From Streptosporangium brasiliense (GTDB lineage Bacteria > Actinomycetota > Actinomycetes > Streptosporangiales > Streptosporangiaceae): a stretch of 64,000 bases of DNA. This document shows, piece by piece, positions 1 through 7,894 of the stretch. The position numbers and the translations under genes are program-made. Position 1 is the stretch's first letter; every line of letters starts with the position of its first letter. The DNA lies in assembly GCF_030811595.1 (NCBI RefSeq), contig NZ_JAUSRB010000002.1, positions 1,550,001 through 1,614,000 on the forward strand. The letters are read 5' to 3'. The notes beneath the pieces were generated by a model that was not told the origin of the DNA, did no database searches, and was given only the letters and a program-made list of their open reading frames with translations.

Positions 1-82
1 TGAACTCGTCCCCGCCTAGACGGGCGAGGTCGGCCCCGTGTCCACGGGGATGGTCTATGAAATGGGTGGAACACGTCAGTCA

Positions 83-137
83 ACGTCCAGCCAGGGGTTT
101 GTCTGGGAGCCCAGGAGATGGGCGAAGGGTTGTGGTC
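83..137 (+). repeat. 55-bp direct repeat, left copy
   Basis: This copy matches 2847-2901 in the same orientation at 52 of 55 positions. The pair brackets the IS3 remnant and the TcmP/DUF5131 gene pair. Confidence 0.85.
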
Positions 138-254
138 GCCCCTTAGAGCTGAGGAACGCACCCACGCATATCCTCGACGCCTGCAGAGGAACTTTGAACC
201 ATCCCGAGATTGATGCACACCTCCTGCTTGAAACTTCTTGGAAAGGTTGTGTCT

Positions 255-688
255 CATGCCGAGCATGTACAACCCGGGACCCGGGCCAAGGCGGTTCGTT
301 TGGTGCTCGACCACCGCGGCGGCTATCCGACCGATGGCGCCATTCATCGCTCGGTCACAGGCTCGCTATACACGTTGGTGAGCTTCGGCGAGACGCTGTC
401 GCTGTCCGGGCTGCGGCTCTAGATCGGCTCTGTCGGGGACGCGTTCGATAGCGTCCTGACCGAGACCACGATCGGGCTGTACAGGAACGAGTGCATCCGC
501 GCCGACGCGGCCCGCTCCGCAGCCCTCGGCGACGTCCAACTGATCACTGCCGATTACGTCAGCTGGTAAAACCAGCAGCGCCTCATGCACCGCCTCGGCC
601 GAGTCCCACCGCCGAAGCCGAGGCTCGCTATTATGCCGAGCATGTGACCGACCAACCGGCCGACTCACAGAACCCCGAGGGTACATAA
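255..688 (+). pseudogene. IS3-family transposase remnant (orfA start and orfB end)
   Basis: Two pieces of an IS3-type element survive. From about 257 the sequence encodes the start of an OrfA (RAKAVRLVLDHRGGYPTD), which normally carries the helix-turn-helix. From about 423 it encodes the end of an OrfB DDE integrase (SVGDAFDSVLTETTIGLYRN) with the last catalytic Glu region and, later, the NQQRLMHRLGRVPP tail. The OrfA end and most of OrfB are missing. A TAC-to-TAA change gives a stop in the YVSWYNQQR stretch near 567, and a later frameshift puts the AEARYYAEH tail in another frame. It cannot make transposase. No terminal inverted repeats could be identified. Confidence 0.75.
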
Positions 689-735
689 CCCAGGACACTT
701 CAGGTTGTTCATGGGCTCATAAGCCGATATCGGTT

Positions 736-1851
736 TCAAAATAATCGATCTTGTACGGGCGCTAGCGGCCGCGGCACCGCAACCCGGATCAAGGTCTTTT
801 CAGATAGTTGACCTTGGATAGGATCGCGCTCGATGCTCCCATCCTTGAGGAGCTGGCGCACCACTGCAGTGGCATGCGGAGGCCGGTAGACGGTTTCTAA
901 AAGCGTGTATTCCCTCAGATTGGCCAGTGTGTGGTCTCTGGAACTGAGTTCGGCAAGCAGAGCCCGCCGCAGTGGAGCAAGACTCGCATGTTCTCCGAAC
1001 TCGAAGGCGAGCTGATCAGGATCTCGGGGGTCACGGTAGCTGACTCCCCGAACCGGATCGACCTGCCACATGGCCTCCTTCATCTTCTCCAGTCCTTTGA
1101 GGCTGCTCGTCCCGAAGACCAGGTGAAGGTCATGCCCTTGCTCATCAAGCATTTCGAACGAGATTACGAATTTGAAGCCTGCAGCCTTCAGGGAACGCCG
1201 GTACTCGCTCACCAGGAAAGCCTTCTTAGCATGTGATGGCTGCTGGTGAACTTCACGCCACGACTGACCTCCGAAGGCAAGATCACCGCTCTCTTGGTGA
1301 AGACTGACCTTGCCGAACTGTATGAGGAAACGAGTGCCGAATGTGAGTAGAACCTCACTGGAAGGAACCGCAGCGATCCGACGAGCCACATCCAGGGGGA
1401 TGTCGGGACCACCGAAGCTGTCAAGAAATGCAAAGATCGGCCCTTGAGTAACGTTCAGCCTGGTCATCGCTGGGAACAGTACGCTCTCGTAGCCGGCGTT
1501 GTGGTACTCGATATGCATGCCGCCAGGCTGGCCTCCGCGTCTGGAGAGCGTTTGGGCCATCTCCAAGCACAGGCGCTCCATCCTGTCCCGCCGCTCCTCG
1601 ATCAAAATGAGGTTGACACGACGCCCTGGGGTGAAGAACCGACGTTGTCGGAGGAATGCTTCGGTAGCCACTACAGGAGAGCCTGGCTCTCCCTTCTCGT
1701 AGATGCCGGGACCAGCGAACGCCTCAACGTAGGTTATGGGAGACTTCCGGGCCTGCGCGAGGATCGGAAACCAAGCGTCAAGGTAGTGGCGAAGGATTTG
1801 GTGCTTGGCAACGGTGTGAGGATCACAGATCCATAGCGTCTTGTCTGGCAC
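736..1851 (-). CDS. tcmP: three-Cys-motif partner protein (TcmP family)
   Basis: A 371-residue protein. The N-terminus (T-x2-K-x2-IL-x2-YL-x-AW-x-PIL, then YVEAFAGPGIY and GEPGSP) is typical of the TcmP family, which is named for its constant pairing with proteins carrying a three-Cys motif. A FLDSFGGPDIP stretch near residue 145 resembles the D-P-F-G loop of Rossmann methyltransferases; the Pro is Ser here. The C-terminal third looks like a winged-helix tail. The gene follows the DUF5131 gene by 42 bp on the same strand, so they probably form one operon. Base composition is clearly lower in GC than the chromosomal genes to the right, consistent with transfer. The biochemical function is not established; a nucleic-acid-modifying or defence role is inference. 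Confidence 0.8.
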   Translation of the reverse strand: MPDKTLWICDPHTVAKHQILRHYLDAWFPILAQARKSPITYVEAFAGPGIYEKGEPGSPVVATEAFLRQRRFFTPGRRVNLILIEERRDRMERLCLEMAQTLSRRGGQPGGMHIEYHNAGYESVLFPAMTRLNVTQGPIFAFLDSFGGPDIPLDVARRIAAVPSSEVLLTFGTRFLIQFGKVSLHQESGDLAFGGQSWREVHQQPSHAKKAFLVSEYRRSLKAAGFKFVISFEMLDEQGHDLHLVFGTSSLKGLEKMKEAMWQVDPVRGVSYRDPRDPDQLAFEFGEHASLAPLRRALLAELSSRDHTLANLREYTLLETVYRPPHATAVVRQLLKDGSIERDPIQGQLSEKTLIRVAVPRPLAPVQDRLF

Positions 1852-1893
1852 ATTATTGTCGTACCTCTGAAGACGCAGGACGTCTATCCCTTG

Positions 1894-2649
1894 TTATCTT
1901 GCCGCAGCAACAACTGTCGCAGGAATCTCATCCCACGTGCGCTCGTCCAGAGCCCTCCCTCCCGACTTCGGTGTACGTCCACCCCACTGCTTGAAGAAGA
2001 AGGGCACACCTGCCTGCTGGCACGTATCCCGAACTTCACGCACCCAGGACGGGTTGAGAAGGCGATGGTTTGGGCCGCTTTCACCGCCAACAATCACCCA
2101 GTCGATTCCCACTAGATCCAGGCCAGGTAACGGGCCCAGCAGCGGCTCGCAGGACAAGAAGCGTAGAGCTGCTGGTATGCGGCGTAGATCGTCGATCCGG
2201 TGCATGGTGTCGATGTTCTCGACTGAGGTTCCCATCCAGACGTTGGCGGGCCAGTCGATCTTGTCGGCGAGCAGCAGAGCACGATGGGCCCGTTTGGTCA
2301 GCAGCTGGTATGTGTGCTGCGGAGTGCCGGCCATCACCTCGAAGACCTGCCGGACGAAGTCCATAGGGACTCGGGCGTGGAACAGGTCACTCATGGAGTT
2401 GACGAAGATGAGACGAGGCTGTTTCCAGCGACGGGGTACCTCTAAAGCATCGGGGTGAAGGGTGATTCCAAAGCCAGGACCCGAGGTGCGAGGGTCACCG
2501 TCGTTCTGGTACTTCTGAGCCCCCATCGCCTTGAGCCGGCGAGCGAGAGTGAGCGCATAGCAGTTATCACAGCCTGTTGAAATCTGGTCACAACCGGTCG
2601 TAGGGTTCCAAGTTGCCTCAGTCCACTCGATAGGACTTCTGTCAGACAC
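1894..2649 (-). CDS. phage Gp37/Gp68 family (DUF5131) protein with three-Cys motif
   Basis: A 251-residue protein starting at a GTG at 2649; a purine-rich ribosome site (GGAAGGGGGG) lies about 6 bases upstream, and the longer ATG at 2673 would put that site inside the coding region. The N-terminus has IEWTEATWNPTTGC followed by C-x5-GC-x2-CYA, the three-Cys motif that recalls radical SAM cluster sites. Later motifs are FVNSMSDLFH, LLTKRA, VWMGTSVEN, LSCEPLLGP and VIVGGESGP, all characteristic of the Gp37/Gp68 family found in phages and islands. The C-terminus keeps FFFKQWGG. It is first in the operon with the TcmP gene. The fold suggests an iron-sulfur or radical enzyme acting on nucleic acid, but the substrate is unknown. 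Confidence 0.85.
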   Translation of the reverse strand: MSDRSPIEWTEATWNPTTGCDQISTGCDNCYALTLARRLKAMGAQKYQNDGDPRTSGPGFGITLHPDALEVPRRWKQPRLIFVNSMSDLFHARVPMDFVRQVFEVMAGTPQHTYQLLTKRAHRALLLADKIDWPANVWMGTSVENIDTMHRIDDLRRIPAALRFLSCEPLLGPLPGLDLVGIDWVIVGGESGPNHRLLNPSWVREVRDTCQQAGVPFFFKQWGGRTPKSGGRALDERTWDEIPATVVAAAR

Positions 2650-2846
2650 TGCAGACCCCCCTTCCTTCAGCACGATCAGTTCTACGCTGCATCCGAGGTG
2701 AAATCAGAGCTATACCGAAGATCTCCAGAAAAGGTGAAGCTATCGTCACAGTCCGATCGCTTCTGACCTGTTATCTCGCCATGCCTACCTGCAACAAGGT
2801 GCAAGTGATCTAGAACTTGGTGTTCCGCGCCTGGTCTAGTCATTCG

Positions 2847-2901
2847 ACGTCCAGCCAGGGGTCCGTCTGGGAGCCCAGGAGATGGGCGAAGGGCTGTGGT
2901 C
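2847..2901 (+). repeat. 55-bp direct repeat, right copy
   Basis: Partner of the repeat at 83-137, with three mismatches. It lies just beyond the 3' end of the serine recombinase remnant on the minus strand, which suggests that the repeats came with, or were made by, mobile DNA. Confidence 0.85.
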
Positions 2902-2929
2902 CCCCCCGGACACAAACCCTCGGCCTATG

Positions 2930-2963
2930 AAGTCCTGGTCACCACCAGTGGTGACCAGGACTT
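2930..2963. terminator. perfect 16-bp inverted repeat, possible terminator
   Basis: Arms at 2930-2945 and 2948-2963 are exactly complementary with a 2-base gap, and four T residues begin at 2962. On the plus strand it could work as a terminator. On the minus strand it lies within the end of the recombinase remnant, so it could also be a coding-end hairpin or a recombinase binding site. Confidence 0.6.
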
Positions 2964-3189
2964 TTCGGTTTCTCGGGTGATAGACGAGCCGCAAACCCAG
3001 ATCTGCGTAGATCTTCCCCTTCCGCAGTGGATCCGCCTGGGCGAGAATTCGGACCGCGTCACCGAATTCCTGCATGACGGACGCCAGCTGATCCCGGTCG
3101 AGCTCACGCTCACGGACCGGCGGCATCCGGCGGAGCCTGCTCTCGGCCTCCGTCCGCCGGACCTGCTCCTCCGGGATCCACCCGGCGAC

Positions 3190-3658
3190 CACCGCGAAGC
3201 GGGCGGATGTTCTCCAGGCGGGCGGCGGCCGGGGTCTCGGGGTCGAGGACAGCGACGCCCTGCCATACGGTCTCGCCGAGATGGGCGGTGGCACAGGCGC
3301 CGGCGATCACCGCCTGGCACCAGAGTCCGTCGACGACGTAGCGCTCGCGGCGGCGTTCGTCGCGTTCGCGGCGGATGAGGCCCTGGCTCTCCAGGAACGT
3401 GACCGCTTTGGAGATGGACGCCGGGCTGACCTGGAGGCGCTGGACGAGTCCGGGCACGGTGAGGCTGCCGGTGTCGGTGGGGTAGGGGCAGGCCAGCGCC
3501 CGGGACGTCATCTTGGGCAGGCCCGAAGCCATGAAGACGGTGGCGAACACCGCCTCGTACTCACGCACCGCCTCGGCGTCGCGTCCGTGCGCCTGCCTGT
3601 CGGCATCGCGTTCGCCTCCGCATTCCTCGGGTTCCTCCGCGATAGCGTTCACTCTCAA
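3190..3658 (-). pseudogene. GbsR/MarR-family regulator, C-terminally truncated
   Basis: The protein begins MRVNAIAEEP and has a winged-helix core: AVFATVFMASGLPKMTSRAL, then VPGLVQRLQVSPASISKAVT and the wing LIRRERDERRRERYVVD. This is the GbsR-like MarR type usually encoded divergently from the DUF4097-ABC transporter genes it controls, exactly the arrangement here. After the AARLENI helix the expected C-terminal dimerisation part is replaced by sequence from a serine recombinase tail, and the open frame runs on as Gly/Pro-rich noise to 3110. The DNA-binding half is intact, so some binding may remain, but the protein is probably not normal. Confidence 0.65.
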
Positions 3659-3685
3659 TTCAGCGCAACGAGCAAAGGGGTTAGT

Positions 3686-3761
3686 GTTGCGTTATGTTCA
3701 TAGTCATCGCAACGATTCTGTGGCTTCTACCTGCATTGATGCTGATTATCTGCAACGTTGC
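3686..3761. promoter_or_regulatory. operator-like inverted repeats between divergent genes
   Basis: The 171-bp divergent region contains GTTGCG (3686-3691) facing CGCAAC (3708-3713), and a perfect 10-base palindrome GCAACGTTGC at 3752-3761, with another GTTGCG beside it. Repeated GCAAC/GTTGC half sites between a MarR-type gene and the DUF4097 operon are what an autoregulated operator would look like. The assignment to this regulator is inferred from position. Confidence 0.55.
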
Positions 3762-3829
3762 CGTTGCGGGATAAGTGAAGGCAACGTAGCGTTTCCGACA
3801 TCAGAAACAACGAGCGCACGGAGCCCACC

Positions 3830-4498
3830 ATGCAGAAGTTCGACACCCCCACCCCGATCTCCGCCATCCTGGACATCCCCGCCGGACACATCCGCCTCAT
3901 CGCCGCCGACCGCACCGACACCACCGTCGAGATCCTCCCCGCCGACCCCACCAAGCCCCGCGACGTGAAGGCCGCCGAGCAGACCACCACCGAATACCGC
4001 GACGGCACCCTGCGGATCAAGACCACCGCCACCAACCAGCTCCTCGGCCCCTCCGGATCCCTCGAGGTGACGATCCAACTGCCCGCCGACTCCCACCTCC
4101 AGACCAAGGCCGCCAGCGCCGACCTCCGCGCCGTCGGACGCCTCGGCGACGTCACCGTCGAGACCGCCCACGGCCCGATCAAGCTCGACGAGACCACCGC
4201 CGCCCACCTCACCACCCTCGCCGGCGACATCACCGTCGGCCGCCTCACCGGCCCCGCCGACATCACCACCGCCAAGGGCGACATCCGCATCACCCAGGCC
4301 GTCCGCGGCACCCTCACCCTGCGCACCGAAGCCGGCAACATCTCGATCGACACCGCCCCCGGCGTCTCCGCCACCCTCGACGCCGGCACCTCCTACGGCC
4401 GCATCCACAACGCCCTCAACAACACCGAAGGCACCGCCGCCCAGCTCACCATCCACGCGACCACCGCCTACGGCGACATCACCGCCCGCAGCCTCTGA
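3830..4498 (+). CDS. DUF4097 family beta-helix protein
   Basis: A 222-residue protein made almost entirely of short beta-strand repeats of the DUF4097 (adhesin-like) type: an N-terminal IPAGHIRLIAADRTDT, a GSLEVTIQLPADS centre and late repeats such as GDITVGRLTGPADITTAKGD. No signal peptide or membrane span is visible. In actinomycetes this gene commonly sits between a GbsR/MarR regulator and a daunorubicin-resistance-type ABC transporter; here the ABC genes follow after 38 bp but are broken. Its molecular role is not known. The frame is intact, unlike its neighbours on both sides. Confidence 0.85.
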   Translation: MQKFDTPTPISAILDIPAGHIRLIAADRTDTTVEILPADPTKPRDVKAAEQTTTEYRDGTLRIKTTATNQLLGPSGSLEVTIQLPADSHLQTKAASADLRAVGRLGDVTVETAHGPIKLDETTAAHLTTLAGDITVGRLTGPADITTAKGDIRITQAVRGTLTLRTEAGNISIDTAPGVSATLDAGTSYGRIHNALNNTEGTAAQLTIHATTAYGDITARSL

Positions 4499-4536
4499 TC
4501 CACAACCTCTGACCACAGCCTCCGAGGAGCACCAGC

Positions 4537-4667
4537 ATGAGGAATCTGGCCATCGCGGCGAACGGGCTGCGCAAGTCCTACGGCGACAAGGTCGTGCTCG
4601 ACGGCGTCGACCTGACCGTCCCCGAGGGACGATCTTCTCCCTGCTCGGCCCGAACGGCGCGGGCAAG
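4537..4667 (+). pseudogene. DrrA-type ABC transporter ATPase, 5' fragment split by the integrative element
   Basis: It starts at ATG 4537 behind a GAGGAG ribosome site and encodes MRNLAIAANGLRKSYGDKVV, then LDGVDLTVPEG, the usual start of a daunorubicin-resistance-type ATPase. One base is missing after GAGGG near 4629: restoring it gives TIFSLLGPNGAGK, the Walker A loop. The reading then breaks at the GGGCAAG core, where the element is inserted. The sequence continues at 19474 with TTTVQILSTL. So the gene has at least two lesions here, one of them the insertion exactly after the P-loop Lys codon. Confidence 0.85.
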
Positions 4668-4693
4668 CCCGATGCAGGATTGTGACACTTCTT
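4661..4693 (+). other. attL (core GGGCAAG plus right half of attP)
   Basis: The core at 4661-4667 is followed by GCCC (4667-4670, sharing the core's last G), and then by an arm at 4679-4693 (ATTGTGACACTTCTT). The arm is the inverted partner of 19444-19458 at the other end. Left of the core is chromosomal ABC-gene sequence (half of attB). Confidence 0.8.
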
Positions 4694-5068
4694 AATGAAG
4701 TCTCCACAGGTCAAGGGCCTTAGGTCTTGCCACGCGATCACCCGCACACTTACCCCGTCTGCTATTGCTCCGCTCTCCGGGAGCGGGCCGGTTGTGGCGG
4801 CGTTGCCTGACCGTGCACCATACGCGAACGCCCCACATCCCCCCGCCCCCATAGCTGCCGACACCGGGACTGCGACCGGGTTCCGTCAAGTTCGGCTTCG
4901 TGTGTACCTTGCCCGGTGACCTTCCGGTCAAGCTGGTTGCCCTACCGGTACAGCCGTGCTTGACGGGTTCCGGGAGCCCCGGACAATTGGGCGGCGGGGG
5001 CACCTACCCGCACGCGCCACGCGAATCGGCACGCCGAGCGGGCCGTGTAGCCCGAGCAGACGTAGCCG
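4694..5068. other. 375-bp gap at the left end of the element
   Basis: Only short, overlapping frames on both strands without ribosome sites occur here, and none resembles a known protein. Apart from the att arm, I see no convincing gene, terminator or repeat. It may include outward promoters or integrase-linked sequences. Confidence 0.4.
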
Positions 5069-5542
5069 TTAGCGCTGAGCACCTTTAGGCCAGATGACAT
5101 GAACCTTTAGCCCTCGCTCTCTGGCTTCACCTACGACATCTGCCGTTCCGCCGTATCCCCTGGCAGGCTTGCCGTCCCAGACGGCGAGTAGTTCGTCAGC
5201 GTGATCAAGCATGAAACGGCTGGCCACCATGTGTGACTCAGATGTGGATTCGATGAAATCCATCGCGTGAACCTGCTCGGCTCTGACGAGTAACGCGTCG
5301 TACTCCTGATGCGCCTCGGCGGGTAATCCTTCTCGGTACCGCCTGGCGGGGGTTACGACCTCCAGCACTCCGCCTAGGTCAATGACGGCTCGGGCGAAAA
5401 TCTGATCCGCTCCGTCCGCGAGACATGACAGACCCGTGAGCGTAGGGGCATGCTCGGCAAGCCGTGAGCGAATAGCATCGTCGATCAGGGTAGCGGTCGC
5501 GGCGGAAAGGCCCCGGTGTCCGGAGACGGCGATACGGATCAT
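5069..5542 (-). CDS. SLOG/Rossmann-like nucleotide-binding protein
   Basis: A 157-residue protein that opens IRIAVSGHRGLS, has LTGLSCLADGADQIFARAV in the middle and ends with a LLAVWDGKPARGYGGTADVV segment and the strand LKVHVIWPKG. This pattern (Gly-rich first loop, acidic GADQ helix, D-G-x-P-x2-G-x-GGT near the end) fits the SLOG superfamily of nucleotide- or ligand-sensing Rossmann proteins. It lies 10 bp after the XRE-TPR gene on the same strand, so the two are probably co-expressed. SLOG domains often act as sensors in defence or stress systems; a specific role here is inference. Confidence 0.6.
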   Translation of the reverse strand: MIRIAVSGHRGLSAATATLIDDAIRSRLAEHAPTLTGLSCLADGADQIFARAVIDLGGVLEVVTPARRYREGLPAEAHQEYDALLVRAEQVHAMDFIESTSESHMVASRFMLDHADELLAVWDGKPARGYGGTADVVGEARERGLKVHVIWPKGAQR

Positions 5543-5552
5543 GGCCTTCTTT

Positions 5553-6806
5553 CTAAAGGAGAGTCGCGCGAAGACGTTCGTCGAACGCGCGGGCGCTGCT
5601 TGTCATTGGACCGCCATAGGTTCGGCGGAACCGTCTAGCACGTTGGATGATCCGCTCTGAGCCGTAGGTGATCCCTACCGTCAGGGCGTTTGACACCAGG
5701 TGAAAAGCCTCGTCATAGTCCCCGGACATGGCCTTGGCAGTGGCGATCTCAGTCATGAGCACTCCACGTTGCTTGATGGCTGGTTGGACCGATGACAACG
5801 ACTCAGCGAACGCGGCCACGGCTTCGTCTGCGCGGCCGAGTCGCACCATAACCAGTGCGCGATAGCCCGCGAGCTTCGCATCATCGAACGGGAAGACCCA
5901 AGGCCATGGTGGTGCTGCTGCTCGTTCGCTAGCAATTACTGCGGATTCAGCCTCTCGTAATGCGGCTACAGCGGCGGGGGCGTCATAGGCGGTCGCGTGG
6001 CCGAGTGCCTCAATGCTGCACAGCCATGCTCGTGCGGTTGCCGGTGGCTGTTCACCTAGTTCCCTCCGCGCTTGGGCGAGTAGGTCTAGCGCCAACATGG
6101 GATCATCGGCGTCGATCTCGAAGGCGGCCAGACTGCCGATCATGTAAGCCGCCAACAGGGAGTGTTCGGCCTGACGGGCGCTGTCGATCGCCAAACGGTA
6201 GTAGGTGCGCGAGGTGCCGATGTCGTGCATGTCGGCATGAAGCCATGCGGCGAAGCCAGCGGCTTCGCTCATCACTGCACGGATGTCATTGGCGAAGTCG
6301 GACTGGGTAGCGCGTCCGAGGACACGGTTCGCCAGATTCACATGGGCTACGGCTCCTCGGGCTAGCTCATTAGCGGGCGTCGTTGCCTCTAGGCGTCGTT
6401 GAGCGCCGGTGATGTTGGTCAAAGTAGGTGCGGTGGTTTCGTCTACCTCCGCACGCTTAGGCAGGGGTAGGGCTGCGAGAGCCGTGAAAGCTACCGCCTT
6501 ACCGAATTCTCTGCGTTTCGTTGGATCGTCATCCCCTCGGGCACCGAATCGGAGCAAATGAAGCGGAAGTCCGATTCGGACTGATATTTCCCGGACCTGG
6601 TCCACCGTGAGCGGCTGACGATTCCGCAGCACTTTAGAAACCCAGCTCTGGGAGTAGCCGACCGCCTCGGCTAGTTGGCCCTGCGTCCATCCGTTGGCCC
6701 GCTGTACCTCAGCGAGGACGGCGGGGATGTCGCACTCCGCGAGAGCGGCTGCTACGGCGGGCGTGGACCAGAACTGAAGCGAGGGACGGCCTTGGTCCTG
6801 TCTCAT
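5553..6806 (-). CDS. XRE-family regulator with TPR-like C-terminus
   Basis: A 417-residue protein. Residues about 25-85 form a Cro/CI helix-turn-helix (WTQGQLAEAVGYSQSWVSKV). The rest is helical, with repeated A-rich pairs resembling tetratricopeptide repeats (for example AHLLAAYMIGSLA-like and LALDLLAQARRELGEQ). This architecture is abundant in mycelial actinomycetes and in their integrative elements, where some members respond to ligands or small proteins. The start at 6806 has no clear ribosome site; the mRNA may be leaderless. It is divergent from the peptide cassette (7102 onward) and may control it. Confidence 0.8.
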   Translation of the reverse strand: MRQDQGRPSLQFWSTPAVAAALAECDIPAVLAEVQRANGWTQGQLAEAVGYSQSWVSKVLRNRQPLTVDQVREISVRIGLPLHLLRFGARGDDDPTKRREFGKAVAFTALAALPLPKRAEVDETTAPTLTNITGAQRRLEATTPANELARGAVAHVNLANRVLGRATQSDFANDIRAVMSEAAGFAAWLHADMHDIGTSRTYYRLAIDSARQAEHSLLAAYMIGSLAAFEIDADDPMLALDLLAQARRELGEQPPATARAWLCSIEALGHATAYDAPAAVAALREAESAVIASERAAAPPWPWVFPFDDAKLAGYRALVMVRLGRADEAVAAFAESLSSVQPAIKQRGVLMTEIATAKAMSGDYDEAFHLVSNALTVGITYGSERIIQRARRFRRTYGGPMTSSARAFDERLRATLL

Positions 6807-7101
6807 AACGTTAGGTTAGGCGCGGAAGTGCTACCGCACGGATATTCGTGAGAAGAATAATCCCAGTGCTGCCAGTGCTACGGCATTAACTAGGGCCAAT
6901 GCCCGCAGCGATGATCGCCCCATGAGTGCTTCTCCGCTCTGTACAGCAGGGGCTACGGCTTGCGCTCAAGAGTCGCGACGCTCCTGTCTGCACTAGAGGC
7001 ATGGCGTAGCTCTCGCTCGCATCCAAGCTCATATAAGAGCGGACCCGCCTCAGTGATTGCGCACTGGACGGGTCCTTGACCGCACACTGGAGGTGCGACC
7101 C
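6807..7101. promoter_or_regulatory. divergent intergenic region, XRE gene / cassette
   Basis: This 295-bp space separates the XRE-TPR gene from the forward cassette and must hold promoters in both directions. Repeats such as CAGTGCT/CAGTGCTA (6865-6882) and TTAGGTTAGG (6812-6821) are visible, but no operator can be assigned with confidence. Confidence 0.4.
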
Positions 7102-7395
7102 ATGGACAACTCTAGAGCTGTCCCGCTTGCAGAAGGAACTTATCCACAGCAGCAATACCTTCACCTGGTGCGGCTGGCGTGGGATCTGCGCTGGCTGGGC
7201 GTCGGGGTGCGGGTAGAACTCGCGCCGTCCCAAGAGCCGTGCCTAGTGGTGTCGCGCGCGGCGGGACCGGTGCGGGTGCTCGCCCTGCTCCGTGGCGGCA
7301 GGTGGGTCTACTCGTGGGGGCGGGGCCGCAATCAGTGGATTGCCGCCCTCAGTGAGGACGCGGCGCCGACCATTCGCAAGGTAGCTGCAGAGTGA
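7102..7395 (+). CDS. hypothetical protein of the cassette
   Basis: A 97-residue protein starting at ATG 7102 behind a GGAGGTG ribosome site at 7089-7095. It is mixed alpha/beta with a Trp/Arg-rich core (LRWLGVGVRVELAP, then a VLALLRGGRWVYSWGRGRN stretch), no signal peptide and no membrane span. The stop overlaps the next gene by 4 bases (GTGA), so the two are translationally coupled. Its pairing with an anti-sigma-type ATPase recurs in actinomycete accessory regions, but I do not recognise a function. Confidence 0.7.
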   Translation: MDNSRAVPLAEGTYPQQQYLHLVRLAWDLRWLGVGVRVELAPSQEPCLVVSRAAGPVRVLALLRGGRWVYSWGRGRNQWIAALSEDAAPTIRKVAAE

Positions 7396-7841
7396 CCAGG
7401 GAAAGCGTCTACGCGGCGTTCGAGGCGATGGTCAAGCGCTGGGCTGGCCTGCGGGTTCTGGGTCAGCGGAGTTTCTACGGAGTTCCGCAGTCGGCCGGGC
7501 GGGCGCGCAAGTGGGTGGTGGGCGTACTGAGTGCTCACGCCTCAACGGAGGTCTTAGAGACGGTGGAGCTGCTAGTGAGTGAGGTCGTCACCAACGCGAT
7601 CCTCCACAGTGACGCGGGTCCCGATGAAGTGATCACAGTCCGTGTGGGACTGCGCGACGATCTGCTCCTCATCGAAGTGATCGATGGAGGGTCGGTGTTC
7701 AACGTTCCTGCGATGCGGCCAGCCGATGACGGCCTCAGCGGACGGGGTCTGACCTGGGTGAACTCCCTGTCTAGCGGATGGGGCACCGACTACGACCCGG
7801 ATATTGGCCGGGCGGTCTGGTTCCATCTCGCCGCTGGCTAA
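7392..7841 (+). CDS. RsbW-type ATP-binding protein (HATPase_c_2)
   Basis: A 149-residue single-domain GHKL ATPase. The N-box is ELLVSEVVTNAILHS, the G1 box EVIDGGS and the G2 region DGLSGRGLTWV. There is no histidine-phosphoacceptor domain, so it resembles RsbW/SpoIIAB serine kinases or anti-sigma factors rather than sensor kinases. Its GTG start overlaps the preceding stop. Two strong hairpins follow it, so it probably ends its own transcript. In actinomycetes such stand-alone proteins number in the dozens per genome, often beside XRE regulators; the partner is unknown. Confidence 0.85.
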   Translation: MTRESVYAAFEAMVKRWAGLRVLGQRSFYGVPQSAGRARKWVVGVLSAHASTEVLETVELLVSEVVTNAILHSDAGPDEVITVRVGLRDDLLLIEVIDGGSVFNVPAMRPADDGLSGRGLTWVNSLSSGWGTDYDPDIGRAVWFHLAAG

Positions 7842-7854
7842 TCCCATAGAGCTG

Positions 7855-7892
7855 GTGCGGCGGCGCGGCTTCCCCAATTGCCGCCGCCGCAC
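7855..7892. terminator. 11-bp perfect hairpin after the ATPase gene
   Basis: Arms GTGCGGCGGCG (7855-7865) and CGCCGCCGCAC (7882-7892) with a 16-base loop. No U tract. Probably terminates the two-gene transcript ahead of the radical SAM operon. Confidence 0.6.
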
Positions 7893-7894
7893 CT

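Larger units (their letters stand above)
2845..3195 (-). pseudogene. serine recombinase C-terminal remnant
   Basis: In the frame ending near 2836 the minus strand encodes WIPEEQVRRTEAESRLR, then a stretch ending in ADPLRKGKIYADLGLRLVYHP, which matches the tail of large serine recombinases (the conserved KAEVYAxLGLxLTYHP-type ending). The catalytic domain, recombinase domain and zinc ribbon are all absent. The fragment abuts the truncated MarR-type gene in a different frame, so the junction looks like an old recombination scar. Confidence 0.6.

Noticed and set aside
4661-4693. tRNA-gene attachment site for the element
   Set aside because: No tRNA-like cloverleaf at either end; the core and split ABC gene show that the site is protein-coding.
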